Shown here: positions 12,283 to 24,044 of the stretch, one piece after another | Layout of the letters: every line of letters begins with the position of its first letter | How positions within the stretch are numbered: position 1 is the stretch's first letter | DNA from: Typhlomys cinereus | Lineage: Eukaryota; Chordata; Mammalia; Rodentia; Platacanthomyidae | Assembly (NCBI GenBank): GCA_023101885.1 | Contig: JALPQD010000142.1 | Location: forward strand, 5,044,121-5,108,120 | Reading direction: 5' to 3' | Length of the DNA stretch: 64,000 nt | The notes under the pieces: model-generated | What the model was told of the DNA's origin: nothing | Databases searched by the model: none | Seen by the model: the letters and a program-made list of their open reading frames with translations, nothing else | Translations under genes and position numbers: made by a program

Positions 12283-12645
12283 GATTGTACTGGATACTCT
12301 TTGTGTTGCGGTGAGACAATACCCAAAGTCAAGCAACTTGAGGGAGAAAGGGAGATTTATTCCACTTATGGTTCCAGAGGCGAGAAACAGTCTTTCGAGG
12401 CAGAAGCAGCATGGCTGACGGCAGAAGCTGAAGACAGGCTACGTCACTGCAAACATCCTGGAAGCTCAGAGCTGCTAGACTGCCAGCTCCAAAAGCAGAC
12501 CTCTCCCAGAAGTAGAGTGGAACTAATCCACCTCAAGTCCCATCCTTTGTGACTGCCTTCCTCCCACAAGGCTCCACCTCCTAAATGTGCCATGACCTTC
12601 CCAAACACAGAAGACTGTAGAGGACACATTTCAAACCATGGCAAA
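12283..12645 (-). mobile_element. ORR1-like MaLR solo LTR, antisense
   Basis: Read on the - strand it begins 'tgccatggtttgaaatgtg' and contains 'ggaggtggagccttgtggg', the usual ORR1/MaLR start. On the + strand the other end reads 'gagatttattccacttatgg-ttccagaggcg', the antisense poly-A-signal region. Similar in layout to the LTR at 59154. No internal region adjoins it. Confidence 0.75.
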
Positions 12646-12649
12646 TTAT

Positions 12650-13820
12650 TGAAATCTGTGATGTTCTTGGAAATGTTAAATTCAGTTTTTTAATGTCTTC
12701 AAATATTGTGGAACTATTGAAACTGTGTTTTATTATCTTAACTTCTAGCTCCCAGCTTTTCTTTATCGTTTACATTCTCACACTGTGTGGCTGGAGACTC
12801 ATCCAGTGTACTAATCCAGAACACTGCAGATCAATCCCACCTTCCTGTAGCTCCCTTTTGTCAGGTCCTAGCTGTCAGATAGTATTGAAATCCAGTGTCT
12901 GCCTACTCAAATTCAAAATTAAATTCTATTTCTCTTTACTTACATCTCCATCTCAGTACTAGTAGTCTTTCTAAAATCTCCATGTTCAAAATTTTTATAA
13001 TTACAACAAAATGTAATTTTAACTGAGTGTCTCACATACAGTTTATTCAATTCATTTTTACTACTTATTTTATTTTCACAAACAGCTTGTCCTTTCCCTT
13101 CATAGTTTTCAGGAGTCAATCCACCTAAAGAGAATCTGAGGCTCAAGTTTCAGGGTACAGTGAATATTCTATTTGCATGAATTTTGTATTCACAGTGTTA
13201 TTACATCATTCATATGTGTAGTTCCTCAGTGAAAAGTCTAACAAGTAATCAAATAAAAATGGATGTAGATCTATTTCAAAAAATGCTAAGATTATGAATT
13301 TTTCTCGTTCTTATCTTTCATATCAGTAACAAGTGATTACTGGAAAGGGAGAAGATCACTTAGTTCTGTGTCAGGTATATGCTATTCCAGTTTTCAAAGA
13401 AAATCTTATAAATGAATAGCAGGGCTACCTAAGACACCAGAGATTTAAATATAATGCAGTTCTACTGATGTTTGGAGTTTACCTTTTCACACGCACAGTA
13501 AGGGTCAGGTGACCTTAACCACCAGGAATTCTCAGACATAACTACCTAGGCATCCTGACAATTTGTAGGTGCTAGAGGCTGATTAGACTTTTTCTGAATC
13601 TTCAGGTCCAAAGTTGGCATTTGTGTACAAATGTTTCATTCACTGGAAAGTGTGCCTCTTACCCACAGGAGTGTAATCTTAATCATCACACATCACAGTC
13701 TGTCATAAACACGACCCTTCCATATGACACAGAAGTGGCCACCAATTTTGAATTATTCACTATTTACATTGAACAGGTTTGTATTATAGCATCTATGTTG
13801 AATATTTAGTTATTTTAGAA
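12650..13820. other. Intergenic DNA, nothing recognised
   Basis: AT-rich sequence with only short, unconvincing open frames and no clear repeat signature. Confidence 0.4.
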
Positions 13821-13824
13821 GAGA

Positions 13825-13905
13825 AGTTGGTATGTTGCCTAGGCTGGCCATAAATAACCTCCTGACTCAACCCCTGAATAGCTAAGCATACAGGCCTCAA
13901 GCGGC
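13825..13905 (-). mobile_element. Possible old B1/PB1-like SINE fragment
   Basis: 'tatgttgcctaggctggcc-taaataacctcctgactcaa' resembles the antisense B1/Alu right part (tatgtagcccaggctggcctggaact). It is short and diverged. Confidence 0.45.
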
Positions 13906-13964
13906 TAGGATTATTCACCTAATTTATAAAACATGTTATAGATTACAAATTTTGTATACTTTAA

Positions 13965-14190
13965 AAATTCATCTGTTGAAAGCTGAGACGTGATAAGGTC
14001 ATGAGGAGGAGGATAAAGCTCATATGATGAGATTAGTGTCTTTTAGGAAGAGAAAGAGGGACTCAAACTCACTGTCTCTGCTCTGTGCAAATCATGAGCC
14101 TCCAATTCTGGACCTCCAGCCCCCAGAACTCTGAGAAAGAACTGACTGTTACTAACACTAAGTTCTTTGGTGCTTTGTTTCTACAGTCTA
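13965..14190 (+). mobile_element. MLT-type ancient LTR fragment
   Basis: 'ttaggaagagaaagaggga' is followed by 'acctccagcccccagaactctgagaaag' and 'ggtgctttgttt'. This matches the 3' half of old mammalian MaLR/ERVL LTRs, which end '...tccagaactgtgagaaataaa...tttgtggtactttgtta'. Truncated and non-coding. Confidence 0.6.
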
Positions 14191-14749
14191 AAGAAAGAGG
14201 GTGAGTCAACACTCAAATCCAGGGAGAGCTGCAAAACTCACATTTCTGCTCTCTTGCAATTCTTTTATTATTCATATGAGCTAAAGGTTCTTTCTGGGCA
14301 TCTTTTTGGTTCCATCTTCTCCAATTCAGCATATCTCGTTTTACATGTATATAAAGCTTCACAAGATCCTGTAAGAGGTTTTTGAGCAGGAAACTCAAAA
14401 TACATCATTCTGGATACACACACTCCAAAAGTTAAAAATCACAAAGTTAGTCCTCAGATGCACGGCCACCAAACAAAATATGCTGTAATACTGTCCTGTA
14501 GATTGATCCACCCATGGATTCTTGATTTACATTGGTATAAAGACTTTATGAAAAATCTCTGGCATGGATCAGAGATGAGCTGAAGTGCATTTTGGCAAGC
14601 AGAACTCTTTGCCACTTTCTGAAGTTCCTCCGGCTTCCAGTGGTCTATAATTCAAAATGCATTATGATCTACTTACCAAAATTCAAAGTACCATACGGTG
14701 GTTGACTCGAATTCCTAGTGATGGCAGTGCAGAGCAGGCAGAGAGGGAT

Positions 14750-14843
14750 GGACAGATAGATGGATGGATGGATGATGGATGGATGGATGGATGATGGATG
14801 GATGGATGGATGGATGGATGGATGTATGGATGGATGGATGGAC
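14750..14843. repeat. (GGAT)n microsatellite
   Basis: About 90 bp of GGAT/GATG tetranucleotide units with a few interruptions (one GTAT and short phase shifts). Likely polymorphic. Confidence 0.97.
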
Positions 14844-14844
14844 A

Positions 14845-15565
14845 GCTCCCGTGCAGGTTACAATCCTTTGAGTTTGCCTCAGCTCTACATTAACTGATAT
14901 TTACACAATATTTCCTCAATTACTACACATTACAGTACTTATATGAAAATATGATAATATTTGACAACCATGTGACATTTAAAGAGATTAACACTTTAGT
15001 GTTCAGGGCAATAATATGAAAATTATTTTATCAAAATACATATAAGCCTCCTTTAATAGTTAAAACTCTTCTTCATTAGGTAGTCTGAAGGTTTCCTAAC
15101 TGAAATATCTATTCTTACAGTACTAAACTTACTCTTGATAAATTAAATCATGGAAGAAGGAATTTGTATTCAGAATGGCTTCTTTTTGGACAGGCACCAC
15201 AGTAAATAATCTAATCTAGACATGGCTCGAGCAACCACAGGCAAATACTACAGATTGACAGTGCTAAACATTCTATTTGGTAATGTTGAAGATTGTCCCA
15301 TGAAAAGTAGAGCTTTGCTCAGAAAAGATACTTTTACTCTAAGGAAACTATCATTTCCTCAGGTTTGTACAGGAAGGAAAAATGGATGCCTTTGAGCCAA
15401 GGACAGCAGAGGCAGGACACACCTGCTTGTCCTCCACCCTGAAGTGCTGCATCATGTGACAGGTTCACTTGGTCTTCTAAATTTCAGATCACTTGTTGCA
15501 CCTACAATTTAAAGTTTTCTCTCCTATTTTGTGCATAGAAGCATTATCACGATCCAGACTCATTC
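14845..15565. other. Intergenic DNA, nothing recognised
   Basis: No gene or named repeat could be supported in this interval. Confidence 0.4.
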
Positions 15566-15569
15566 TTAG

Positions 15570-15760
15570 GAGGAGATGGCTCAGCAGCAGCAGTGCTTGC
15601 CATGCAAGCCCAGTGACCCGCGTTTGATGCCAAGAACCCACAAGACGAAAGGAGAGAAACAACCCTGACCGCCACAAGTTCACTATGGCACATGGTAGTT
15701 TGTGTTCATTTGTGTGCATGCACACACACACACAACAAATAAATATTTTTAAAAACTGGT
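15570..15760 (+). mobile_element. tRNA-headed rodent SINE (B2/B4-like)
   Basis: The head 'ggagatggctcagcagcagc' is followed by 'gatgccaagaacccacaagac', 'aaaggagagaaacaaccctgac' and a short CA run, ending in 'aaataaatatttttaaaaa'. It is the same subtype as 35130-35353, with the 'aaaggagagaaac' block after the tRNA-like part. Confidence 0.75.
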
Positions 15761-15764
15761 GATT

Positions 15765-17760
15765 CCAAGAAAATTCCATGAAGAAATTCACTAATTATGC
15801 AAAATAAACATAGTAAATTCCTTTGATTTACTAAGCATTATAAATGTGTATAACCAAGGAAGCCAGTCAGAACTCTTTCACCAATTCTGTTTTCAATGTG
15901 CTTACCAGAAACTTTTCAGGCTTTTGCAAATCTAGAATCTTTAAAGAAAATCTTTAAAGAATTAGTGACTGATTTTACTTTACTAATTGTGTATCTTCGA
16001 CAAGAGACAATACTGACTGCTCTCTCTGGACAACTCAGCATACTTAGTGAAGTGAAACAGGTCTCTGAAAGGACCTGTAAAGACTATCACACAGTTAGGA
16101 AAGCAATGAAGGAAGAAAAGAAATAAACATGTAAAGAATACATCTGCAAACCCCCGTGGTGTTCAGCTTATGGTATACTTTCAAAAGTATAAATCAAGGA
16201 AATTTAAGCAGAAGAGTCTTTGTCTGGGAATAATAAATGATTAGCGCTATGCTGCGGAAATCTCTTCCTATATACTAGGGAACAAGAAACACTCCACCCA
16301 CCTGCATATCTTGACATCACTCTCCAGATTCCAAGTGCAGCTGGGAGAGTGGACAAGGACAGTCATTTCTTTTCCCCTAGTATCCCCCTCAGCTTTACCT
16401 TTCTGGATGGTAGGCAGAACCCCATTTTCACCAAGACTTTCATCTCTAAAGATTTGAAATGGAAAGAAGAGTTGAATGATGTGCAGCCAAGAATATGGCA
16501 AAGAATTCACTGAACCTAGACACACTCATGCTCTATGGTGCAATAGTGTGTCAACAAAGATGACTCAAACAGAAGCTTGATGTTTTAAAAATAAGCATCT
16601 GCAGATTAAAGTAAGTGATGCCAACTAACATAATACAATGACTCACCACCCCGTGGAAAATTCATTCCTTTCCCTCAAGGAAAACGATGTGGACTCAGTT
16701 GTTGTTACATCCAGCCCCTAATCTAAGCTCTGTGAGTGCTATCTACTACTTCTCCAGTGGTGACCTAATCCCATCTTCAAGTAATGCTATCTCAGTATAG
16801 ACTATAAGGTAAACCACGCACTCTACTGTGGTTAAAAATAAAAATTTAAATGTTTGAAGTAAATGGCAAAACAAATAAATACAAGAGGCTACTGTAGTCA
16901 AATCTACAATTCTTCATGAAACCTATAACTACTCGTTATGTGTATCTATTTAAGATATCTTTCACTTTTGCCTTGGGAAAGCATCTCAGTTGGCCAGGTT
17001 TAAGTTTAGAGGTTTTTCCAGTTAATGCAGGGGGCAATAAACTAATGAAAATTAAATCTTTAAAAATCTTTACTGGTGCTATTGATTTGAAATTCCAGCT
17101 TTTGTATTTATTTAATACTCACTTCTTTTATAAAAATCCTCCCATATCACATATTATAGGCATGCTACCCTAAATCCTAAATGTGTATTTATGCCTGTTA
17201 ATGTTTCCCAAATGGATCATCTTTGGGGTTGTCTTCTCCATCACTGACACCTGATGAGGCATGTGACTCTTTTTCTGACCAATGGTATGGCAGCAAATGA
17301 TGTAAGAAACAGTTTGATGTATGCTTGCACATTTGACTCTTTTCTAATGCTGAAATGCAGCTACTGCATTATGACAATGTCCAAATCACACACAGAGGGA
17401 GTAAGCCAGCCATTTAAATTGCTCTAATGAGCCAAGCACCTAAATCATCCATTAGTTACATACCACCACATGAATGAGCCTGGGTGATTTCCTAAAGGAA
17501 CACTGACTAGCCTACAAACAGAAGTGTCATAAATAAGTTGTTACTCTTTTAAGGCTCCCAAGTTTTGGGATGGTTACTTACATAGCATTACACATCTGCT
17601 ATGGTATACTATGAAAGTCACGAGCTACTATGTTGTGTTGCTCCATCCCCAAAAAATAGAAGACAAAAATGGAAATAAAGATATCTTGGAAGTATCTAGG
17701 AAGTCAATAAAGTTGGGAATGTGCCATCTCAAGGGATAACTGAGAAAACTTAAGTTCCCT
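15765..17760. other. Intergenic DNA, nothing recognised
   Basis: About 2 kb without a recognisable gene or repeat. One 76-codon frame at 15896-16126 has no family resemblance and no gene-like context, so I do not call it. Confidence 0.4.
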
Positions 17761-17767
17761 TAATCAT

Positions 17768-17855
17768 GATAGTACATATGTAATCCTAGCTATTCATCAG
17801 GCTGAGGTGGGCTAAACATAATTTTAAAGTCAGTCTAGCCAACACAGTGAAATTT
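17768..17855 (+). mobile_element. B1-like SINE, left half (split by L1)
   Basis: 'atgtaatcctagctattcatcaggctgaggtgg' and 'gtcagtctagccaacacagtgaaa' correspond to the 7SL-derived B1/Alu body (cctgtaatcccagct...gccagcctggccaacatggtgaaa). It is an old copy, interrupted by the L1 insertion at 17856 and resuming at 18284. Confidence 0.65.
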
Positions 17856-18283
17856 TTTTATAAATAAATTAATTAATTATTTTTCCCCACTCGAACAAAC
17901 TTAATAGGTACCCCAGTCCCCTCCCTCCCTCCACCCCTCTCTGGTCCCTCTTGCTCCCTCCCCCCTTTTCTCCTTCTTTTCATCCCCCCCTTACTATCTC
18001 CCTATTTCCCACTCTTTCTCCCCCAATCCTTGGAGCATCCTTTAGTGTGAATGTCAAACTTCCCTCTGCGTCCTTCACTCTAATGAGGTGTAAGGACTCA
18101 GTACCTTGCCTAGAGCCCTTTCTTGTGCTCCCCTTTAGTCTGAGAACACTATTGTGACTGTTAATCCCTTGCCTAAGGATCCTAGTGCCTGTGATCCATG
18201 CTAGACTTTGAGGGGGTCATTGATATGTCAGTCATTGCGCAGGTCATGCAAAGTCTTATTATGGTTACTGCGGCCCTAACTTG
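17856..18283 (-). mobile_element. 5'-truncated LINE-1 3' UTR insertion
   Basis: The left edge has the antisense A-rich tail (tttttttataaataaatt). It is followed by 'acttaataggtacccca', a C/T-rich tract (antisense of the L1 polypurine tract) and the 3' UTR body seen at 25360-25720. A perfect 16-bp duplication, 'caacacagtgaaattt', flanks it at 17840-17855 and 18284-18299, so the insertion boundaries are exact. It carries no coding sequence. Confidence 0.92.
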
Positions 18284-18339
18284 CAACACAGTGAAATTTC
18301 ATCTCCCAAACATACAAAAATCCCAAACTCCCAACTGAA

Positions 18340-18645
18340 ACAATATCTCCCAACAGTCCGCACACCAACATAAAACAAAGCACAAGAACCCGAGTTAGCA
18401 GCAGGTGTGCTGAAAAGCAGGAACCGGACCCGACCTGACAGCCAGAAGATGCATCCTTGCTACAGTGCAAAGCCGGTCCGCGAGAAGCAAATTAGTGCTC
18501 TTGCTTTGGTCAAGTGCTGCTCACTTTCGGATCTCTGCAGGCTTAAGTAGAAGAAGCAGAGGAGGAAAGGCAGGTTGAAGAAAAGTTTGGAGACCATAGA
18601 ATTAGTTCCCTTGAGTCTCCATGACCAGAAACCTGACAAAACAAG
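18340..18645. other. Intergenic DNA, nothing recognised
   Basis: Contains the end of the split B1-like SINE (to about 18340), then sequence that I do not recognise. Confidence 0.4.
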
Positions 18646-18647
18646 GT

Positions 18648-18985
18648 AAAGAAGGAAGTACTTGTTTTAGTTCACAGTTTCAGTTCATCTGACAGGGAGG
18701 GAGGAGCGGAGCAGCTCGGATGCAGGCGGCAGTGTGCGGCAGTTGCTGATCACATCACGGGACCAGGAAGCAGAGAGAGCAGAATGCCAGCACTCTGCTG
18801 GTTTTCTCCTCTTGTCACTTGCACCCTGTCTAGGACCCCGAACCACAGTCAAGGCTTTACTCCTTCAGTTACTCCTCAGGAAAGGCCCCCACTGGTACAC
18901 CCCGGGGAATGCTTCAGTCTCCTTGTGATTCAAAATCTGGACAAGCTGCCCATGAAGTGTTACCACCACATCTGAAAAAGATGAA
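18648..18985 (-). mobile_element. MaLR/MT-type solo LTR, antisense
   Basis: 'cagtttcagttcatctga', 'gctgatcacatca', 'aggaagcagagagagcagaatgcc-gcactctgctggt' and 'gtgttaccaccacatc' follow the antisense order of a rodent MaLR-type LTR. No second LTR is present. Confidence 0.65.
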
Positions 18986-18989
18986 GCTA

Positions 18990-19415
18990 AAAAGCCTATT
19001 TGGTTTTCAAACATTAGAGTCTACCATGAGGGAACTCATTATCTGAGGCTCCTAATAAATGATCAGCTAGAAAAAAATGGTCAGCTAGAATCTAAAGGAA
19101 AGTTATCTTCACCGTGTGCCAGTCATGTCCTGCTGCTGACAGGCACATTTGGTACAGCACACCTTTGCACAGAAAATGTCAAGGACTGGGTCTCTGGAGC
19201 ATCCCAGAAACTTGACCTCTTCCCTCGGGAAGTGTGCCCTGAACCAGACATCAAAAACTTCAGAGGAAATCTTTTCTAGCTTTTCACTACATTCTGAAAT
19301 GGCTGCATGAGGGAAACTTGGAAATAAGAGTGGCGCTGGAAAGAGACAGACTGTTCTCTGATCTTTTTCAAAAGAGATACTGATGAAAACCATCTCACTG
19401 AAACCTTGAGGACCT
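18990..19415. other. Intergenic DNA, nothing recognised
   Basis: No gene or repeat signature recognised. Confidence 0.4.
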
Positions 19416-19417
19416 CA

Positions 19418-19535
19418 TCTATTCCTTCATAAATATTTACAGAATGCTGATCTGGGTCCAGGTACTGTGCTAAGAATGCTGAGCTAAGAGAGATCATCCT
19501 TGCTCTCAAGGAACTCAGTCTCACAGGGGCAGAAT
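19418..19535 (-). mobile_element. L2 3'-end fragment, antisense
   Basis: 'ctattccttcataaatattta', 'gtccaggtactgtgctaagaatgctgag' and 'tccttgctctcaaggaact' match the antisense of the conserved L2 3' end. Pan-mammalian and old. Confidence 0.75.
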
Positions 19536-19539
19536 CAAG

Positions 19540-21100
19540 CAAATCACTTTAATGGAAAGTGATGAAAGTTACAATCGGATCTCATTATTTCCTATTTGAC
19601 ACAAATATCAATAGATGGGTTTGATTTTTGTAAGTTCTTCTATACTTAATGTAAATCTTCTGGGAATTAAAAGATGCATTCTTACTAAGAAAAAAAGCAC
19701 CTTCCTAGTTAATTGGGATTATTTACTAACAGAAACAGATGGAGGATCTGGATCCTTTCCCGGGACTGTGATACAGGCAAAGTTCTACTTAGTTATTATG
19801 TTAATAATCTAAAACGCTGGCAGAAGTTATCATTCAACTCACTTCCCCGATTTACAATTATGCACACTACCTAATTCTTCCTGTAGAAATATACTATTCC
19901 TATCCAGAACTAGCCATTCAATGTGATTGGAATTTCTGTGATATGAAATGCTTTTAACTCTAAAGATTTACAATGTCATAAATCATTCATATGCCTTTCC
20001 ACTTCATTATTTTTCATAGCAGATTTTTTAATGATCAATCCATGTATGTTATTCACTTATTTATAAAATATTCAATAGAAATACTAAAACCTTTAAAAAG
20101 TGTATAGTTACAATCCATGCAAAATTTTCTGGTGCCTATCATAACATGAGTGAGCAAACATTTTTCATTCTTTAAACATTTCAGTATAAATAACAAATTT
20201 AACATAGTGATAAAATGTTAGATCCACCCTCTCTCCAATTTATGATGTCATTTGTACACATTATATACTTTAATAAACTTCTAGTCTTGGGGCTGGAGTT
20301 GTAACTTACAGGACTTGTTTAGCATATCAATAAAGTAATAAGGAAAACTGTATTATCTATATCAAACAGAGAACAGTTCAAGTAGAGAATTAAATCAAGA
20401 AGCAAGATTTGAGGCAGAGAAATATTACTAAAAGTGAGCAGTAACTTAAAATATATAATTCAAAATCAACACAATTGAGTTCAAATTGTCATTTTAAATG
20501 TACCTTATATCATATACTGCTAAAATTGTTCTCTTTAGTCTGGTGTACAAGACAGTGACTTGTCTCTAAAAATATCAAAGAAATAAACAAACCAGCATCT
20601 ATATAAACATGCAAAGCACCTTTCTAAATAAATTTTGTTATTTAATGAAATAAGATGGGACTCTTCTCCTTTATCTATATTCTTAGAAAAATTACAACTT
20701 GCATTTAGTAAAGATGATTGTAAACAAGAAAAGACATGTAAATGGTCCCAATTAGACTTGACTTCCTCAATTGAAAAACCTTGTTGGGACTCCAGTGTTA
20801 ATTTCTCTGGTTTTTATGGAAAAGGTTTCTTATTTCTTCATTAGCCTTCTATTTGGCTTTCTTTTGTTGCTCTTTCTTTTTCCTGTGTATTTATTTTTGT
20901 CTAAGACTCGTTTTTTCATAATTTCATGGCTTCATTTCAGGTGGCACAAGGTGACAATCTTGCTTGCCACCTCTTGACCATTTAACTGCTCTTTCAGTTA
21001 AGTGATTTCTTGTGCATCCTTGTGGTGTTTGCCTTCCTATTTACCTTTACAGACATTTGCTCATGAGTACTCTTTTCTCTTATTCAATAGCCTAAAAATG
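19540..21100. other. AT-rich intergenic DNA
   Basis: No gene signature. A weak ID-like head, 'ggggctggagttgtaactta', at about 20290 may be a decayed SINE, but I cannot support it further. Confidence 0.4.
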
Positions 21101-21107
21101 ATATGCA

Positions 21108-21307
21108 GCTGGGGAGGTAGCTCAGAGATAAAGCACTTATCATTAAGCAAAAGGAATGGAGTTCAGATCCCAAGATTACACTCAAAAAAAGTCTGTTGGG
21201 ATGATGGTCCACTCATAATTCCAACAATAAAAGGTGGAACCTGGGAACTCCTAGATCTAGAGAGACTAGCTCTATAGACAAACTTTGCGTTTAATTAGAG
21301 ACCCGGC

Positions 21308-21361
<54 letters not shown>

Positions 21362-21480
21362 TAAGATGGAAGAACAATCAAGGATGATTTTGGATATCAA
21401 CCTTAGTCCTCCACATGTGTACTCACTCGTGTGTACCCGCATGAACAAATACATACATACACATAACTCTCACTTGTGTG
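21108..21480 (+). mobile_element. B4/RSINE1-like SINE carrying a CA array
   Basis: The head 'cagctggggaggtagctcag' is followed by body blocks 'aaaaggtggaacctgggaac' and 'tagagacccggcaac', then a perfect (CA)n array of about 25 units (21310-21359). After it come 'aataagatggaagaacaatcaaggatgattttg' and 'agtcctccacatgtgtactcac'. The array interrupts the 'gagaccctgtctcaaa' part of the element. Confidence 0.8.
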
Positions 21481-21579
21481 TACTCGCATGCATGCAGAAT
21501 GAATACATATATACACATAACTCCTACAAACTTACAGATGAAGATAGAAAAATTAAAACTAATATAACTTAATTTTGAA

Positions 21580-22315
21580 TACTCTACATAGTTTTATCCA
21601 ATCTAATTAGTCACAAATTATGGAGTTTCTACCAAAACTCCTAATTTTAGAAAATGCCTTCTGTTACTTAGCTCTAATTTCTGTATTCCAATGGTTGCAT
21701 CAAATGAGCCAGTAATGTCCAATAAACAATAACATTCAGCAGTAATAAATTCTTAGCTCCTTCATCTCTTCAGAAACTACTTTTTCTGTTTGTTTATCAT
21801 TAGGAAAGTATGACTTTTTAAAAGACTACTTTAGCTGGCTAGAAGATTTATGATGAATTTTAATGTCATAATTTTGGCTAGTGCAGCTTCTAGTTGACAA
21901 GTTCCTACCTTTTTTGAATATGACTTTATAAATCTTTGAAAGCTTCCTTGTATTCTGTCACAAGATGACTTAAGCTATCTTGTACATTTCTTGGAGAAGC
22001 ATGGACTGTGATGTTTCCCTAAGGATGCTCATTTTTCTGAAAAAGCAAAAAGACTGAAAATGAATGACAAGTATAACATAAGGCAACACTTTTGCTGGGT
22101 TATTTTAGGTCTTTCTTTAAAAGTTCACATTGATATTTCTTATGCAGTTCTGGAATTACAATGTCCATCCTCAATTTGAGGAATTCTATAATCATAACAC
22201 ATTTTTACTTACTCAAGAAAGAACAATCGCTTCATTTTGCTAAATGTTCCAGTATCCCAATACAAGGCATCAACATAAACTATATAATGGAACTTGCATG
22301 TTCTATATAGTCATG
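21580..22315. other. AT-rich intergenic DNA
   Basis: I see no gene and no repeat I can name with confidence. Confidence 0.4.
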
Positions 22316-22316
22316 T

Positions 22317-22317
<1 letters not shown>

Positions 22318-22349
<32 letters not shown>

Positions 22350-22580
22350 ACGCACGCACCTAAGAGGCCTTAGAATGACATAAGGAATCATTCTGGATCG
22401 TTCGTACTCCTTACTGCTTTGCTCTGGGATTTCCTAGGCTCCCCCTTCCAGTGCAAGAATTGCAGACTGCAGCTATCTGTATCTGGCATTTTCACAAAGG
22501 ATGTATGGATCCAAATTCAGGTCCTTTTGTTTGCAGGGTAAAGGTTTTAACTCCTGTGCTATCACCAGTCTTTTGTTTTC
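22318..22580 (-). mobile_element. Older tRNA-headed B2-like SINE, antisense
   Basis: A (GT)n tail end is followed by 'gaatcattctggatcgttc', 'tattgctttgctctggga'-type sequence, 'tatctggcattttcac' and 'aaattcaggtccttttgtttgcag', ending in the antisense tRNA head. It is colinear with 23640, 24045 and 63455. An older member of the SINE family described in the findings. Confidence 0.8.
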
Positions 22581-22585
22581 AGAAT

Positions 22586-22966
22586 GGCTCCCCAGGATGG
22601 GTGTTGTTGCAGTTTGCCTACATGGTTGCTGATAAATGACCATCAAACTGCATTAAGGGAACAAGGGGTTTATTTTCTTACTCATAGTCCAGCTACACTC
22701 TAGTCCAGCTTGATGGGAGAGCATGCATCAACACCAGGCTGAGTGAACTGCCCACACCATCTCTACACAATGGCTGAGAGAGGGACGATCCTTACTTGCC
22801 AGACCAGCATGTCTGGTCAAGTATACACAAGGATGCCAACTTTATCAGCTAGACAATCTCTTGCAGGTTTGCTCTGGGCTTAACTCAAGCATTATCTACA
22901 AATGTGCCCAGAGCTCAAACCCTCATCTGTCAAGTTGATACCTGTGCCTAACCATGACAGGTGTTC
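22586..22966 (-). mobile_element. Solo LTR, same family as 8.4-10.5 kb provirus
   Basis: On the - strand it reads 'tgtcatggttaggcacagg...' and ends '...aaactgcaacaaca', matching the LTRs at 8420 and 10139 along their length. Shared blocks include the antisense of 'tttatcagcaaccatg' and 'ctggtctggcaagtaaggat'. No internal region adjoins, so it is a solo LTR. It has the 3'-LTR form of the central segment, not the 8626-8678 variant. Confidence 0.85.
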
Positions 22967-22969
22967 ATA

Positions 22970-23285
22970 CTAAGTGTTCTAGGCTCACCTTTCTACTTTC
23001 GTTCTGTGAATCTATGTGGGTAGTTGAGTAAGAGAATGGCTTGTTCCACGCATTTCAGTTAAATTTGAGCTTTGGTTTAGTTACATCTTCACAGCTGCCA
23101 ATTTTCTGTTATCATAAAATGAAAGGTGTTGGGTTTCTAGACTTTTCTAGTGCCAATAGTGAGCTACTAGAGTAAAGTCCAAGATTGCTTTTGAGTACTT
23201 TGAAAGTCTGGAAAGAGTTTGTTGTCACAATGGCTTACGGAACAATTAAAAGGACAAATCATTACTGCTGGATACATTTACTTGC
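22970..23285. other. Intergenic DNA, nothing recognised
   Basis: No signature recognised between two LTR copies. Confidence 0.4.
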
Positions 23286-23289
23286 TCAC

Positions 23290-23610
23290 TTAAACTAGAT
23301 AGCTCATGTAAAAGGAAGAGGGATTTAGTTTTGGCTCACCGTTCCAAAGGGTTCAGTTCATGGTCACTTGGCTCAGATCATCATGACAATAGAAGTATGC
23401 TGGAAAATCCTCTACTTGGTGGACAGAACGCAGTGAAAGAAACATACAGGAAGAGACCAGGCAAGATATAGTCCCAAGGTCATGCTTTTACCACCTCCCC
23501 ATAATGCCATCATATTATGATCAAGGGGTTTATTTATTGACTAGGTCAGAGTCCTTGTGATCTCAATTGTCTGTGGAAACACCAGTATATAGACCAACCA
23601 GAGGCAGGCT
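23290..23610 (-). mobile_element. ORR1/MLT1-like solo LTR, antisense
   Basis: 'gatttagttttggctcaccgttc', 'gggttcagttcatggtcact', 'accacctccccataatgccatca' and 'gtcagagtccttgtgatct' follow the antisense order of ORR1/MLT1 LTRs. Old and solo. Confidence 0.7.
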
Positions 23611-23639
23611 TCTCTGACCCCTTAGGTATTTCTTTTTTA

Positions 23640-23898
23640 TTTTTAATTTTTGCATTTGGGTCTCTGTGTACATGTCTGTGTACATCAGAGGGCAATGTGT
23701 ATGCCTATGGAGGCCCATGATGTCTTCCAGAATCATCCTTCATTGCCTTTACCTCCTATTTGCTTTGTTTCCCAGGACCAGAAGTGCAGGCCACTGCAAT
23801 TTCCACCTGGCATTTTTTACACAGGATCCGGGATCCAAACTCAGGACCTTCTGCTTGCAAGGCAGAGGCTTAACCCTTGAGTCATCTCTCTGGCGCAG
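23640..23898 (-). mobile_element. Older tRNA-headed B2-like SINE, antisense
   Basis: 'gaccagaagtgcaggccactg', 'atttccacctggcatttttt', 'ccaaactcaggaccttctgc' and 'gcaaggcagaggcttaaccc' are the antisense of the SINE body and tRNA-like head. The right end, 'gagtcatctctctgg', is the antisense start of the element. Confidence 0.85.
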
Positions 23899-24044
23899 AT
23901 ATTTCTTAATCTAACTGACAATCAGAATTAATTGTCATGCTCACTCAAATGATTTTTCTCAGGCCTCTTTAATTTATAGCAATTCCTATTTCACATATCC
24001 AATTAGATCTTTGAAATTTTGCCATGATATTCAATTTTTTCTTG

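Noticed and set aside
14750..14843. Regularly spaced short repeats resembling a CRISPR array
   Set aside because: It is a GGAT tetranucleotide microsatellite without unique spacers, in a mammalian genome.
15896..16126. 76-codon frame with a helical-looking sequence
   Set aside because: No homology recognised, no splice sites of note and no neighbours. Length is within chance expectation.
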